Notes: generated from the letters alone by a model not told the origin. A stretch of 45,912 nucleotides of DNA from Burkholderiaceae bacterium (GCA_024235915.1 JACKLO010000028.1:1-45912); one strand, 5' to 3'. Numbered from the stretch's first letter, positions 24,930-33,011 are shown. Made by a program: numbers and translations.

Positions 24930-25973
24930 TCAGGCCCCGGCAGCGCGGAACACCGCGTCCAGCTGCAGCCGCCAGGCGGCCTTGGTGGCGTCGTCCACGA
25001 AGCTGGCTTCGAAGCTGTTGGCGGCCAGCTGCCAGGCCTGCCGCGCGCCCAGGCGCGGTTGTGCGGCGAACAGCTGCAGGTAGTTCTGATTGACATAGCC
25101 GCCGAAGTAGGCGGGATCGTCGGAATTCACCGTCACGCACAGGCCGGCGTCCAGCAGCGCTGGCAGGTTGTGCTGCGCCAGGTCGGGGAACACGCAGAGC
25201 TTGACGTTCGACATCGGGCAGACGGTCAGCGGCACCCGTTCGCGCGCCAGGCGCTCCACCAGCGCCGGGTCCTCGGTGCAGCGCACGCCATGGTCGATAC
25301 GGCGCACCTGCAGTTCGTCGAGCGCGGTGCGGATGTAGGCCGGCGGGCCCTCTTCGCCCGCGTGGGCCACCACCTCCAGGCCCAGTTCGCGGCAGCGCGC
25401 GAACACGCGCGCGAACTTCTCCGGCGGGTGTCCGCGTTCGCTGCTGTCCAGCCCCACGCCGATGAAATGCCGGCGGAACGGCAGCGCCGCCTCCAGCGTG
25501 GCGAAAGCCTCGTCCTCGCTGAGGTGACGCAGGAAACACAGGATCAGGCGCGACGAGACCCGCAGTTCCTGATGGGCGCGTTCGCACGCATGGTGCAGGC
25601 CGACGATCACCTTCTCCATCGGCACGCCGCGCGCCGTGTGCGTCTGCGGATCGAAGAACAGTTCGGCGTGCACCACGTTGTCGGCGGCGGCGCGCTGGAA
25701 GTAGGCCCAGGCCATCTCGAAGAAGTCGGCCTCCTCGATCAGCACGCTGGCCCCGGCGTAGTAGATGTCCAGGAAGCTCTGCAGGTCGGTGAAGGCGTAG
25801 GCGGCCCGCAGCGCCTCGACGCTGACGTAAGGCAACGCCACGCCGTTGCGGGCGGCCAGGCGGAAGATCAGCTCGGGTTCCAGCGAGCCTTCGATGTGCA
25901 TGTGCAACTCGGCCTTGGGCATGCGGCGCAACAGCGCGGGCAGCTGGCTGGCGGGAATGGCGTCGAGGTTCAT
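24930..25973 (-). CDS. Adenosine/adenine deaminase family protein (adenine deaminase likely)
   Basis: This 347-residue amidohydrolase contains the zinc-binding H24/H26 (ELHMHIEGS), HAGEEGP with the catalytic His/Glu region, RIDHGVRC, and SDDPAYFGGY near the C-terminus. As I recall the family, SDDPAYFGGY is typical of the Aah1/PA0148 adenine deaminase subgroup, whereas true adenosine deaminases have a different stretch there, so adenine to hypoxanthine is the more likely reaction. ATG 25973 with GGAG eight bases before it is preferred to an upstream in-frame start. Its product would feed the xanthine dehydrogenase encoded at 39178-42950. Confidence 0.87.
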   Translation of the reverse strand: MNLDAIPASQLPALLRRMPKAELHMHIEGSLEPELIFRLAARNGVALPYVSVEALRAAYAFTDLQSFLDIYYAGASVLIEEADFFEMAWAYFQRAAADNVVHAELFFDPQTHTARGVPMEKVIVGLHHACERAHQELRVSSRLILCFLRHLSEDEAFATLEAALPFRRHFIGVGLDSSERGHPPEKFARVFARCRELGLEVVAHAGEEGPPAYIRTALDELQVRRIDHGVRCTEDPALVERLARERVPLTVCPMSNVKLCVFPDLAQHNLPALLDAGLCVTVNSDDPAYFGGYVNQNYLQLFAAQPRLGARQAWQLAANSFEASFVDDATKAAWRLQLDAVFRAAGA

Positions 25974-26132
25974 GGCAGGGCTCCGGGGATGCCGGGCACT
26001 GTAGCAAGCGCTGCGCCGGGTGCCCGAGCGAGGGCCCTGACCGGCCATGACTGGCCGTTAACCCGGATGTAACCGGTCGCTGGCTACAACCCCGGCAACA
26101 CCACCGCTCACGGAATTCCAAGGACCACTGCC

Positions 26133-26822
26133 ATGACCCGCACCCGCCCCATCCTCCTGCTCGCCGCCGCGCTGTGCCTCGGCGCGGCCCTGCCGGCGTC
26201 GGCGCAATCCGTCGCCGCAACCTATGAAGGCCTGGTCGACGAAGACAGCGGCCTGGGCCTGGTGGGCGAAACGTTGCGCGTGTCCCTGGTCTACGACGCC
26301 TCGGTGGCGCCGGACTATGCCTTCGCCAACACCCGCGCGGCCGGCTTCAGCGGTTTCCTGCAGTCGATGACGGTGTCCGTGGGCAGCCTCCAATGGGCTT
26401 GGACGCCTTCCGGCGGCGGGTCGTTCATGTCGCTGGAGGACGACGCACCGCGCTTCTTCTCGCCGCCAGAGGATGCCGTGGTGATGGACGCCTACGGCTT
26501 CGAGGGCACGGACCCGTTTGCCGAAACGTCCAACCACAGCCTGTCGATGTACCTCTACGACCACACGAACGCCGACGGTCTGGCGGACTACGCCACCCTG
26601 CCCGCTTCGCCCATCGACCCGGCACGGTTCGAGGACGGCCAGACCCTGGAGTTCAGCTTTGTCGTCGGCCCCGACCCGGAGCTGGGCGACATCTACCGCA
26701 TCAGCAGCCACGCCTTCGGCCTGGCGGCGCCGGTGCCGGAGCCAGCCACGGCCGCCTTGTGGCTGGCCGGCATCGGGGTGCTGGGGTCGCTGTCCCGCCG
26801 GCGGCTGCACGCGGGCCGCTGA
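26133..26822 (+). CDS. PEP-CTERM sorting-domain protein, exported
   Basis: This 229-residue protein has a cleavable signal peptide (MTRTRPILLLAAALCLGAALPASAQ) and a C-terminal sorting module: VPEPATAAL at about 201, a hydrophobic span WLAGIGVLGSL and a basic end SRRRLHAGR. PEP-CTERM proteins are handled by exosortase and linked to exopolysaccharide or biofilm export. The middle part, rich in Asp, Ser and aromatic residues, is not recognised and is probably a beta-sandwich. No exosortase or EPS gene is in the window, so the sorting machinery must be elsewhere. Confidence 0.85.
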   Translation: MTRTRPILLLAAALCLGAALPASAQSVAATYEGLVDEDSGLGLVGETLRVSLVYDASVAPDYAFANTRAAGFSGFLQSMTVSVGSLQWAWTPSGGGSFMSLEDDAPRFFSPPEDAVVMDAYGFEGTDPFAETSNHSLSMYLYDHTNADGLADYATLPASPIDPARFEDGQTLEFSFVVGPDPELGDIYRISSHAFGLAAPVPEPATAALWLAGIGVLGSLSRRRLHAGR

Positions 26823-26848
26823 TCGCCGGCGGCCGGCGGGCCGCGCCT

Positions 26849-27295
26849 TCAGCCGCCGGGCACCTCGGCTTCCACCAGCAGCGCCAGCAAGGCCAGCGAT
26901 TCCTGCCAGCCCAGGTGGCACAGCGCCGGTGGGATGCCGTCGGGAATGCCGCTCTGCTCGGCGTGGAGTTCGGTGCCGCAGACCACCGGCGTCAGGGTCA
27001 GCGTGGTGACCATGGTGCCCGGCAGCTGGGGGTCGTCGAAGACGCTGGTGTAGCGCAGCAGCCGGTCGGGTTCGACCGCCAGGTACTCGCCACCGAAGCC
27101 GTGGCTGTGCCCCGAGCCCAGGTGCGTGAAGGCCATGTGCCAATGCCCACCCACCTTTGGCTCCAGCTGGTGCACCTGGCCGGTGTAGCCGTGTGGCGGC
27201 AGCCACTTGGCCAGGGCCTCGGCCTGCGTGAGGGCGCGGAACAGCCGCGCCGGTGGGCAGCGCAGCACACGGTGGAACGAGACGGTGGACGGCAT
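26849..27295 (-). CDS. SRPBCC/AHSA1-family START-like domain protein
   Basis: This 148-residue single-domain protein has the Activator-of-Hsp90-like pattern: FHRVLRCPPARLFRALT, KWLPPHGYTGQVHQLEPKVGGHWHMAF, YLAVEPDRLLRYTSVFDD, TTLTLTPVVCGTELHAEQSGI and a final helix with GWQESLALLALLVEAE. The fold holds a hydrophobic pocket for small ligands; functions vary and none can be assigned. It lies just downstream of, and on the same strand as, the epoxide-hydrolase-like gene and converges on the PEP-CTERM gene. Confidence 0.85.
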   Translation of the reverse strand: MPSTVSFHRVLRCPPARLFRALTQAEALAKWLPPHGYTGQVHQLEPKVGGHWHMAFTHLGSGHSHGFGGEYLAVEPDRLLRYTSVFDDPQLPGTMVTTLTLTPVVCGTELHAEQSGIPDGIPPALCHLGWQESLALLALLVEAEVPGG

Positions 27296-27343
27296 GGTGG
27301 ACCTCAGGCGGTGGGGCCGTTCATTCTCCTCGCTCGCAGCCGG

Positions 27344-28345
27344 TCAGGCCGGCCCATCCAGACCGCGCAGGAAGTCCACCAGCAGGCGGCTGACCTCGTC
27401 GGCCCGCTCCCGCTGCACCCAATGACCGGCCCCGGGCAGCACATGCTGGCCACGCAGCCCTGGCAAGGCGCGCCGCAGGTCCTGAAGCCGCTCACGCACG
27501 CCCGGAAACGCCAGCAGGTCGTCGCGCTCGCCGACGATGAACAGCGACGGCTGCCGGATCACGGCGCCGTACCAAGGCGCCAACAACTCCGCATTGCGGC
27601 GGATCGCGCGGTACCAGTTCAGGCCGCCGACGAAACCCCGGCGGCGGAAGTCCTCGGCGGTGGCCTGCAGGTCGTCGGCATGCCACCAGGCGGGCACGCG
27701 CGCCGGGTCCGGCTCCTCGGTCACGTCCAGGAACCCGGCACCCGGCGGCAGCACCCCGGCCACCACTCGGCCGGGACCGTCACCGGACATGCTCCACCAC
27801 ACACGCCTCAGCGTGGCCTCCGGGTCGGCGTCCAGCTCCGCCTCGGCGACGCCGGGCGCCTGGAAGTACTGCATGTAGAAGCGATCGACACCCTGGCGGG
27901 CGTAGGCCGCCAGCAAGTCCACCGGCGACGGCGGCACGAAGGGCACGGACAGGCCCGCCACAGCGCGGAAGACATCGGGCCGCATCAGCGCCGCGTACCA
28001 GACCGTGGGCGCGCCCCAGTCGTGGCCCACCAGCACCGCCTGCGTTTCGCCCAGGGCCTTGACCAGGGCCACCAGGTCGCCAGCGTGGTGCAGCATGGTG
28101 GTCTGTTCCGGGCCCAGCGGCCCACCAGGGGCTTCGGTGCCGCCATAACCGCGCAGGTCGGGCGCCACGGCACGGTAGCCGGCCGCGGCCAGGGCTGCCA
28201 GCTGGTGACGCCAGCTGCGCCAGCCCTCGGGGAAGCCGTGGCAGAGGATGACCAGCGGACCCTCGCCCTGCACCGCGGCATGCAGGCGCAGGCCGGGCAG
28301 GTCGAGGTCGATCAGGCGGAGGGCGTGGGCATCAGGGGATGGCAT
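27344..28345 (-). CDS. Alpha/beta hydrolase, epoxide hydrolase-like
   Basis: This 333-residue enzyme has the epoxide hydrolase/haloalkane dehalogenase features: oxyanion-hole motif HGFPE (36-40), nucleophile D109 in GHDWGAP, the catalytic histidine H308 in GHWVQRE, and an acid in GERDDLLAF. A cap domain (residues about 135-240) contains tyrosines such as YMQYF and NWYRAI, which in epoxide hydrolases polarise the epoxide. An Asp in place of Ser as nucleophile makes a plain esterase unlikely. ATG 28345 was chosen since the longer frame adds no domain content. Upstream is the CZB-protein gene on the same strand. Confidence 0.87.
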   Translation of the reverse strand: MPSPDAHALRLIDLDLPGLRLHAAVQGEGPLVILCHGFPEGWRSWRHQLAALAAAGYRAVAPDLRGYGGTEAPGGPLGPEQTTMLHHAGDLVALVKALGETQAVLVGHDWGAPTVWYAALMRPDVFRAVAGLSVPFVPPSPVDLLAAYARQGVDRFYMQYFQAPGVAEAELDADPEATLRRVWWSMSGDGPGRVVAGVLPPGAGFLDVTEEPDPARVPAWWHADDLQATAEDFRRRGFVGGLNWYRAIRRNAELLAPWYGAVIRQPSLFIVGERDDLLAFPGVRERLQDLRRALPGLRGQHVLPGAGHWVQRERADEVSRLLVDFLRGLDGPA

Positions 28346-28382
28346 GCGCCGATGATGCCGCAGGCCCCTGGGGCACGTCGAT

Positions 28383-28826
28383 TCAGACAGGCGTGCGCTG
28401 GCGCACGGCGGCAACCAGCGTGGGTTGTGGTTCGGCTGGCGTCGCGGGCGCCGCTGCGGGAGGGCGCTGCGCTTGTTCGGTCTCGGCCTTCAGCGCGTCG
28501 ATGGCCGCGAGCAGCGCCCGCTCGGCGCCGACAAAGGGGGTGCCGGCGGCCAGCATGGCACGCGCAGCGGCGTGATCGCCCCGGTTGATGGACGACGCCA
28601 CCGAGCCGGCGGCGCGGTGGAAATCCGCGTGCCTTTGCAGGCAGTGCTGCCACGCGGGGCGGTCGCCGTGCAGTTGCCGGCCCGCGCCTTGCAGCCAGGC
28701 GCCAAAACCGCAGCGGCCGGCATCGGCAAGGGTGGCCGTGTCCGGCGGTTCACGGGTCTGGCGCGCGGCGCTGTCCAACTGGTCGCGCCATTGGGCGTGC
28801 TGCTGGCGGGCGTCGTCGAGGTCCAT
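28383..28826 (-). CDS. Free-standing CZB (chemoreceptor zinc-binding) domain protein
   Basis: This 147-residue protein is essentially one CZB domain. The zinc ligands expected for the family are all present: H10 in QQHAQWRDQL, C39 in RCGFGAWL, H66 and H70 in QRHADFHRAAG (three His, one Cys). In most proteins CZB is fused to a chemoreceptor or a diguanylate cyclase, where zinc or hypochlorite at the Cys controls signalling. Here it stands alone with a short Pro/Ala tail. AGGAGA precedes ATG 28826. The sigma-28-like promoter immediately upstream suggests expression with the flagellar/chemotaxis genes, although none is adjacent. Confidence 0.85.
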   Translation of the reverse strand: MDLDDARQQHAQWRDQLDSAARQTREPPDTATLADAGRCGFGAWLQGAGRQLHGDRPAWQHCLQRHADFHRAAGSVASSINRGDHAAARAMLAAGTPFVGAERALLAAIDALKAETEQAQRPPAAAPATPAEPQPTLVAAVRQRTPV

Positions 28827-28872
28827 GGGCGGTCTCCTGCTGCAGCCCACGACCGGTGTGGGCATCGAAAGC

Positions 28873-28899
28873 AGATCGGCCGTTCAGCACGACGCTGAA
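28873..28899 (-). promoter_or_regulatory. Sigma-28 (FliA)-type promoter of the CZB protein
   Basis: On the minus strand TTCAGCGT (28899-28892) and GCCGATCT (28880-28873) are 11 bases apart. The -10 matches the flagellar consensus at 6 of 8 and the -35 at 4 of 8. Expected start is about 40 bases before ATG 28826. Confidence 0.5.
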
Positions 28900-28913
28900 G
28901 GGTGGTGACCGAT

Positions 28914-29432
28914 TCAGATCGGCAACTGTGTGGTCGACAGCACCTGCTTGAGCACCATGAAGCTGCGGATCTGGCGTACACCCGGCAGCCGCAGCAGCTG
29001 CGTGGCGTGCAGCTGGTTGAAACTGTCGTTGTCGCGCGTGCGCACGACCATGAAGTAGTCGAATTCGCCGGCCACCACATGGCACTCCATGCAGCCCGAG
29101 ACCCTGGCGGCGGCCTGCTCGAACTGGGCGAAGGACTCCGGCGTCGAGCGGTCCAGCACGACGCCCAGGATCACCAGCATGCCGGCGTCCAGCGCCACCG
29201 GGTCCAGCAAGGCGACCACGCCGGCAATCAGGCCCGATTGCTTGAGCCGTTCGACCCGGCGCAGGCAGGCGGGCGGGCTGAGGTTGACCTTGGCGGCCAG
29301 GGCCACGTTGGTGATCGACGCGTCCTTCTGCAGGGCGCGCAGGATGGCCTTGTCGGTGCGGTCCAGCACCTGCGGCGGCGCTGCACGCAGCGTCGAACGT
29401 GCACGCACTTTTGTTTTGTTGGATACGCCCAT
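28914..29432 (-). CDS. acdR: Lrp/AsnC-family regulator, probable AcdR
   Basis: This 172-residue protein has an N-terminal helix-turn-helix (LDRTDKAILRALQKDASITNVALAAKVNLSPPACLRRVERLKQ, residues about 23-66 in part) and a C-terminal ligand-sensing AsnC domain (about 80-165, ending MVLKQVLSTTQLPI). It is divergent from acdS with 149 bases between start codons, the arrangement known for AcdR, the Lrp-type activator of ACC deaminase in several proteobacteria. It is therefore expected to bind that interval and respond to ACC or leucine-like effectors. The first 20 residues are basic and could be shortened by a later start. Confidence 0.87.
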   Translation of the reverse strand: MGVSNKTKVRARSTLRAAPPQVLDRTDKAILRALQKDASITNVALAAKVNLSPPACLRRVERLKQSGLIAGVVALLDPVALDAGMLVILGVVLDRSTPESFAQFEQAAARVSGCMECHVVAGEFDYFMVVRTRDNDSFNQLHATQLLRLPGVRQIRSFMVLKQVLSTTQLPI

Positions 29433-29581
29433 GAACTACTTTTGGTTCGTCATCAGTCCGAAAGTGACGACATGATGCCGAACCGGAAGATACATTTGCA
29501 ACCCTGTTGTGCGCGAGGATTCGTACCATTTGGGCTTGCACCGATCCCACGGCGCGTCACTTCACCGCAGCAGGCCACCCC
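29433..29581. promoter_or_regulatory. Divergent acdR-acdS control region
   Basis: These 149 bases hold the promoters of both genes and are the most AT-rich stretch nearby. By analogy with known acdR-acdS pairs they should contain the Lrp-type binding sites. I could not identify a convincing FNR or CRP box, nor a clean -35/-10 pair for acdS. Confidence 0.5.
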
Positions 29582-30598
29582 ATGAATCTGAGCAAGTTCC
29601 CCCGCCATCCGTTGACCTTCGGCCCGACGCCGATCCAGCCGCTGAAGCGCCTGAGCGTGCACCTGGGCGGCAAGGTGGAGCTCTACGCCAAGCGCGAGGA
29701 CTGCAACAGCGGCCTGGCGTTCGGCGGCAACAAGACGCGCAAGCTGGAGTACCTGGTGCCCGAGGCGCTGGCCCAGGGCTGCGACACCCTGGTGTCCATC
29801 GGCGGCATCCAGTCCAACCAGACGCGGCAGGTCGCCGCCGTGGCCGCGCACCTGGGCATGAAGTGCGTGCTGGTGCAGGAGAACTGGGTCAACTATTCCG
29901 ACGCCGTCTACGACCGCGTGGGCAACATCGAGATGTCGCGCATCATGGGCGCGGACGTTCGGCTGGACGCCGCCGGCTTCGACATCGGCATCCGCCCCAG
30001 CTGGGAACAGGCGCTGGCCGACGTGCGCGCCGCCGGTGGCAAGCCCTTCCCGGTGCCGGCCGGTTGTTCGGAGCACCCGCTGGGCGGCCTGGGCTTCGTC
30101 GGCTTTGCCGAAGAGGTGCGCGCACAGGAACAGGCACTCGGCTTCAAGTTCGACTACATCGTCGTCTGCTCGGTCACCGGCAGCACGCAGGCGGGCATGG
30201 TGGTGGGTTTTGCCGCCGACGGCCGCGCGCAGCGCGTGATCGGGATCGACGCCTCGGCCAAGCCGGCGCAGACGCGCGCCCAGATCCTGCGCATCGCGCG
30301 CCACACGGCCGAGCTGGTGGAACTGGGCCAGCCCATTGCCGACGCCGACGTGGTGCTGGACGAACGTTTCGGCGGCCCCGAGTACGGCCTGCCGAACGAC
30401 GGCACGCTGGAGGCGATCCGCCTGTGCGCGCGGCAGGAAGGCATGCTCACCGACCCGGTGTACGAGGGCAAGTCCATGCACGGCATGATCGAGATGGTGC
30501 GCAACGGCGAGTTCCCGGCCGGCTCGCGCGTGCTCTACGCCCACCTCGGCGGCGTACCGGCACTCAACGCCTACAGCTTCCTGTTCCGCAACGGCTGA
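29582..30598 (+). CDS. acdS: 1-aminocyclopropane-1-carboxylate deaminase
   Basis: This 338-residue PLP enzyme splits ACC, the plant ethylene precursor, into 2-oxobutanoate and ammonia. PLP lysine K51 lies in GGNKTRK, and S78 in GGIQSNQ. The two residues that separate true ACC deaminases from D-cysteine desulfhydrases, E295 (after Y294 in DPVYEGKS) and L322 (AHLGG), are both present at exactly the published positions, so the assignment is firm. ATG 29582 gives the canonical MNLSKFPRHPLTFGPTPI start and the standard length. The enzyme is cytoplasmic. It suggests life near plants or use of ACC as nitrogen source. Confidence 0.96.
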   Translation: MNLSKFPRHPLTFGPTPIQPLKRLSVHLGGKVELYAKREDCNSGLAFGGNKTRKLEYLVPEALAQGCDTLVSIGGIQSNQTRQVAAVAAHLGMKCVLVQENWVNYSDAVYDRVGNIEMSRIMGADVRLDAAGFDIGIRPSWEQALADVRAAGGKPFPVPAGCSEHPLGGLGFVGFAEEVRAQEQALGFKFDYIVVCSVTGSTQAGMVVGFAADGRAQRVIGIDASAKPAQTRAQILRIARHTAELVELGQPIADADVVLDERFGGPEYGLPNDGTLEAIRLCARQEGMLTDPVYEGKSMHGMIEMVRNGEFPAGSRVLYAHLGGVPALNAYSFLFRNG

Positions 30599-30614
30599 GT
30601 TCGCGGTCGGCTGT

Positions 30615-30650
30615 CGCCCGCCGGCAGGCGCCTGGCCTCGTCGGCGGGCG
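30615..30650 (+). other. Inverted repeat after acdS
   Basis: CGCCCGCCG (30615-30623) and CGGCGGGCG (30642-30650) form a perfect 9-bp stem with an 18-base loop that itself contains the palindrome AGGCGCCT. No T tract follows, so it may be a weak transcription stop or an mRNA-stabilising hairpin. Confidence 0.4.
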
Positions 30651-30699
30651 CCGGCCAATGTTGAGCGCGGAAATCGGGAGCAGGCGGCAGGCACGGCGC

Positions 30700-30727
30700 T
30701 CAAGCCAGCGGGTGCCGGCGCCGAAAC
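30700..30727 (+). promoter_or_regulatory. Probable sigma-28 (FliA)-type promoter of the flagellin gene
   Basis: TCAA (30700-30703) and GCCGAAAC (30720-30727) are separated by 16 bases, the same spacing as the che operon promoter, and the -10 is the same octamer as at 17954. Expected start near 30734, 36 bases before the flagellin ATG. Confidence 0.5.
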
Positions 30728-30769
30728 CGCAGGGATGTCACCTGCATCGACCCTCCCCGGTCCCGCCTG

Positions 30770-31996
30770 ATGGGCAGCGTCCTGAACACGAACGTTGCGT
30801 CGTTGAACGCGCAGCGCCACCTGTCGTCGTCGCAGTCGGCATTGACGACGTCGATGCAGCGCCTGTCGTCCGGCCTGCGCGTCAACAGCGCCAAGGACGA
30901 CGCGGCAGGTCTCGCCATCGCCGAGCGCATGCATGCGCAGGTGCGCGGCATGAACGTGGCCGTGCGCAACGCCAACGACGGCATTTCGATGGCGCAGACG
31001 GCGGAAGGTGCACTGGGCAAGGTCAGCGACTCGCTGCAGCGCATGCGCGAGCTGGCCGTGCAGGCGCGCAACGCCACCAACACCGCCAAGGACAAGGACT
31101 CGCTGGACAAGGAGTTCGGCGAGCTGGCCAAGGAGATCCAGCGCGTGCTGGGCGGGACCACGTTCAACGGCAAGGCGATCCTGGGTGCGGATGCAGGGAC
31201 GATGACGTTTCAGGTCGGTGCGGGCGTGAGCGCCGATGATGTGATCACTGTCAGCCTGACCAACCTTGCCACCAACAGCGCGATCACCTCGGTGGCGGGT
31301 GCCCAGGCTCCAACTACGGCGCAGTTGGCCGCTGCGTCAGCCGCGGCCCGCGATGCCGTTGTGGCGGATCTGACCGGCAAAGGTCACACAGACGACGCGA
31401 CCTGGGTCAGCGCGAATTTCCAGCAGGTCTCGAGTGCTGGCGCCGCCGCCGAGGAGTACGCACGGGTCCTCGGATCGAACACCACCCTGTACGGCAGCAT
31501 GTTCTCCGGCGTCGAGGCCGGTATCTCTGCCGCCACGTCCGGTGCCGAAGCCAACACCCTGACCCGGGATGCCTTTCTCGCCAAGGGCGCAGCGCTCGGC
31601 AACGCCAATGCGGGGGCCATGTACTTGGGCAATCTGGCCGAGATTGCCTACAACGCGTACGCGGCCATCGTGCCATCCAGCAGCACAGCGTCCATCGGGG
31701 CCAGCGCCGACCCGACGGCCATCGCCACCGTCATCACCAACATCGACTCCGCCCTCGACGAGATCAACAACCAGCGCGCCACCTTCGGCGCCACGCTGAG
31801 CCGCTTCGACAGCGTGGTGGCCAACCTGAATGTCAGCGTCGAGAACCAGAGCGCGGCGCGCAGCCGCATCATGGATGCCGACTTCGCGTCCGAGACCGCC
31901 AACCTCAGCCGTGCGCAGATCCTGCAGCAGGCCGGCAATGCGATGGTGGCGCAGGCCAACCAGTTGCCGCAGTCGGTATTGCAGCTGCTCGGCTGA
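30770..31996 (+). CDS. fliC: Flagellin
   Basis: This 408-residue flagellin has the conserved N-terminal D0/D1 (GSVLNTNVASLNAQRHLSSS, LSSGLRVNSAKDDAAGLAIAERM) and C-terminal D1/D0 (RSRIMDADFASETANLSRAQILQQAG, ending LPQSVLQLLG) that build the filament core. The middle (about residues 150-320) is alanine-rich, helical in appearance and unlike the usual D2/D3 inserts; its DNA is visibly less GC-rich and uses rarer codons. No other flagellar structural or export gene is in the window. The ribosome site is weak. Export would be through the flagellar type III system. Confidence 0.93.
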   Translation: MGSVLNTNVASLNAQRHLSSSQSALTTSMQRLSSGLRVNSAKDDAAGLAIAERMHAQVRGMNVAVRNANDGISMAQTAEGALGKVSDSLQRMRELAVQARNATNTAKDKDSLDKEFGELAKEIQRVLGGTTFNGKAILGADAGTMTFQVGAGVSADDVITVSLTNLATNSAITSVAGAQAPTTAQLAAASAAARDAVVADLTGKGHTDDATWVSANFQQVSSAGAAAEEYARVLGSNTTLYGSMFSGVEAGISAATSGAEANTLTRDAFLAKGAALGNANAGAMYLGNLAEIAYNAYAAIVPSSSTASIGASADPTAIATVITNIDSALDEINNQRATFGATLSRFDSVVANLNVSVENQSAARSRIMDADFASETANLSRAQILQQAGNAMVAQANQLPQSVLQLLG

Positions 31997-32005
31997 CGGA
32001 CGCGC

Positions 32006-32998
32006 TCAGCAGACGCCGAAGCCCACGCCCACGCCCTTCAGCCAGCGCCGGTAGGCGGCGCTGAGCCGGTCGGCGGCGCTGTGCACCTCGCCGCCACTGA
32101 TGGGCAGGCGCCGCGGCCGCTGGCTTTCCAGCACGGCACGGTCCTGGCCGAAGATGGTGTCCTGGAACTGCTGCAGTTCGGCATCCGGCGTGGCCGTGTC
32201 GGTGGTGAACTGCATGAACCAGGCACGGCAGCGTTCTTCGTCCACTGGGCAGGCGAAGGCCGCGTAGGCGTCGGCCACACCACCGCCTTCGGGCTGCTTG
32301 ATCAGGAGTGCAGCGTACGGCCCCAGCACTTCGTAGCGGTAGTCCACCCAGGCGCCTTCGGCCGACGAGGCCGACGCACGCGGCTGCCAGGCGCGGTAGT
32401 GCGGGATCAGCGGGCGGCCGTCGGCCGTGTGTTCCACCGCGTAGGCGGGCACCTCGGGGTGCGCCGCATCGCCCAGCCAGCCTTCGTGCACGAAGGCGAA
32501 GTGCGAGGTGTCGAGAAAGTTCTCGATCAGGCGCGGCGCGCTGGTCTCCACGGTGTAGGGCCCGCAGACCACTCGGCGCACGGGCACATGGGCGCAGGCT
32601 GGCGGTGCGGGGTCGACGGGATCACGCGCCACCCACCACAGGCCATGGGCCTGGGCCACCCGCCAGGTGCCGGCACGATGACCGTCCGGCGGCTGGAAAT
32701 CCGGCGCAGCCGGGATGCGCACGCAGCGGCCCGTGGGGTCGAAGCGCCAGCCGTGGTAAGCGCATTGCAACTGGCCGCCCACCACCCGGCCGAGAGAAAG
32801 CGCGGCACCCCGGTGCGGGCAGCGGTCGGCGAACGCCGCCACACCACCGGCGCCGCGCCAGAGCACGAGGTCGTGCCCCAGCACACGCACTGGCAGCGGC
32901 GGCCCACCGACGCTGGCCAGGTCCTCGACCATGGCCACCGGCTGCCAGAAGCGCGCCTCCGCCGGCACGCCTGTGCAGAGCTCGGTGGCCATCACCAT
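32006..32998 (-). CDS. Rieske non-heme iron oxygenase, alpha-subunit type (VanA/NdmA-like)
   Basis: This 330-residue oxygenase has a Rieske domain with C60, H62, C79 and H82 (CPHRG and CAYHGW) and a catalytic iron site with D162, H165 and H170 (NFLDTSHFAFVHEG). The C-terminal pattern IFGQDRAVLESQRPRRLP and AYRRWLKG recalls the vanillate/dicamba/methylxanthine demethylase group. It starts 13 bases after the stop of the Bmp lipoprotein and is the last gene of the guaD-importer unit, which suggests a purine-derived substrate; N-demethylation of methylated purines is a hypothesis. No dedicated reductase is seen in the window. An ATG at 32992 is an alternative start. Confidence 0.85.
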   Translation of the reverse strand: MVMATELCTGVPAEARFWQPVAMVEDLASVGGPPLPVRVLGHDLVLWRGAGGVAAFADRCPHRGAALSLGRVVGGQLQCAYHGWRFDPTGRCVRIPAAPDFQPPDGHRAGTWRVAQAHGLWWVARDPVDPAPPACAHVPVRRVVCGPYTVETSAPRLIENFLDTSHFAFVHEGWLGDAAHPEVPAYAVEHTADGRPLIPHYRAWQPRASASSAEGAWVDYRYEVLGPYAALLIKQPEGGGVADAYAAFACPVDEERCRAWFMQFTTDTATPDAELQQFQDTIFGQDRAVLESQRPRRLPISGGEVHSAADRLSAAYRRWLKGVGVGFGVC

Positions 32999-33011
32999 CG
33001 CAGACGTGCGA

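Noticed and set aside
25974..26132. Sigma-54 promoter before the PEP-CTERM gene
   Set aside because: TGGC- and TTGC-like pieces occur, but not as TGGCA-N7-TGC with correct spacing.
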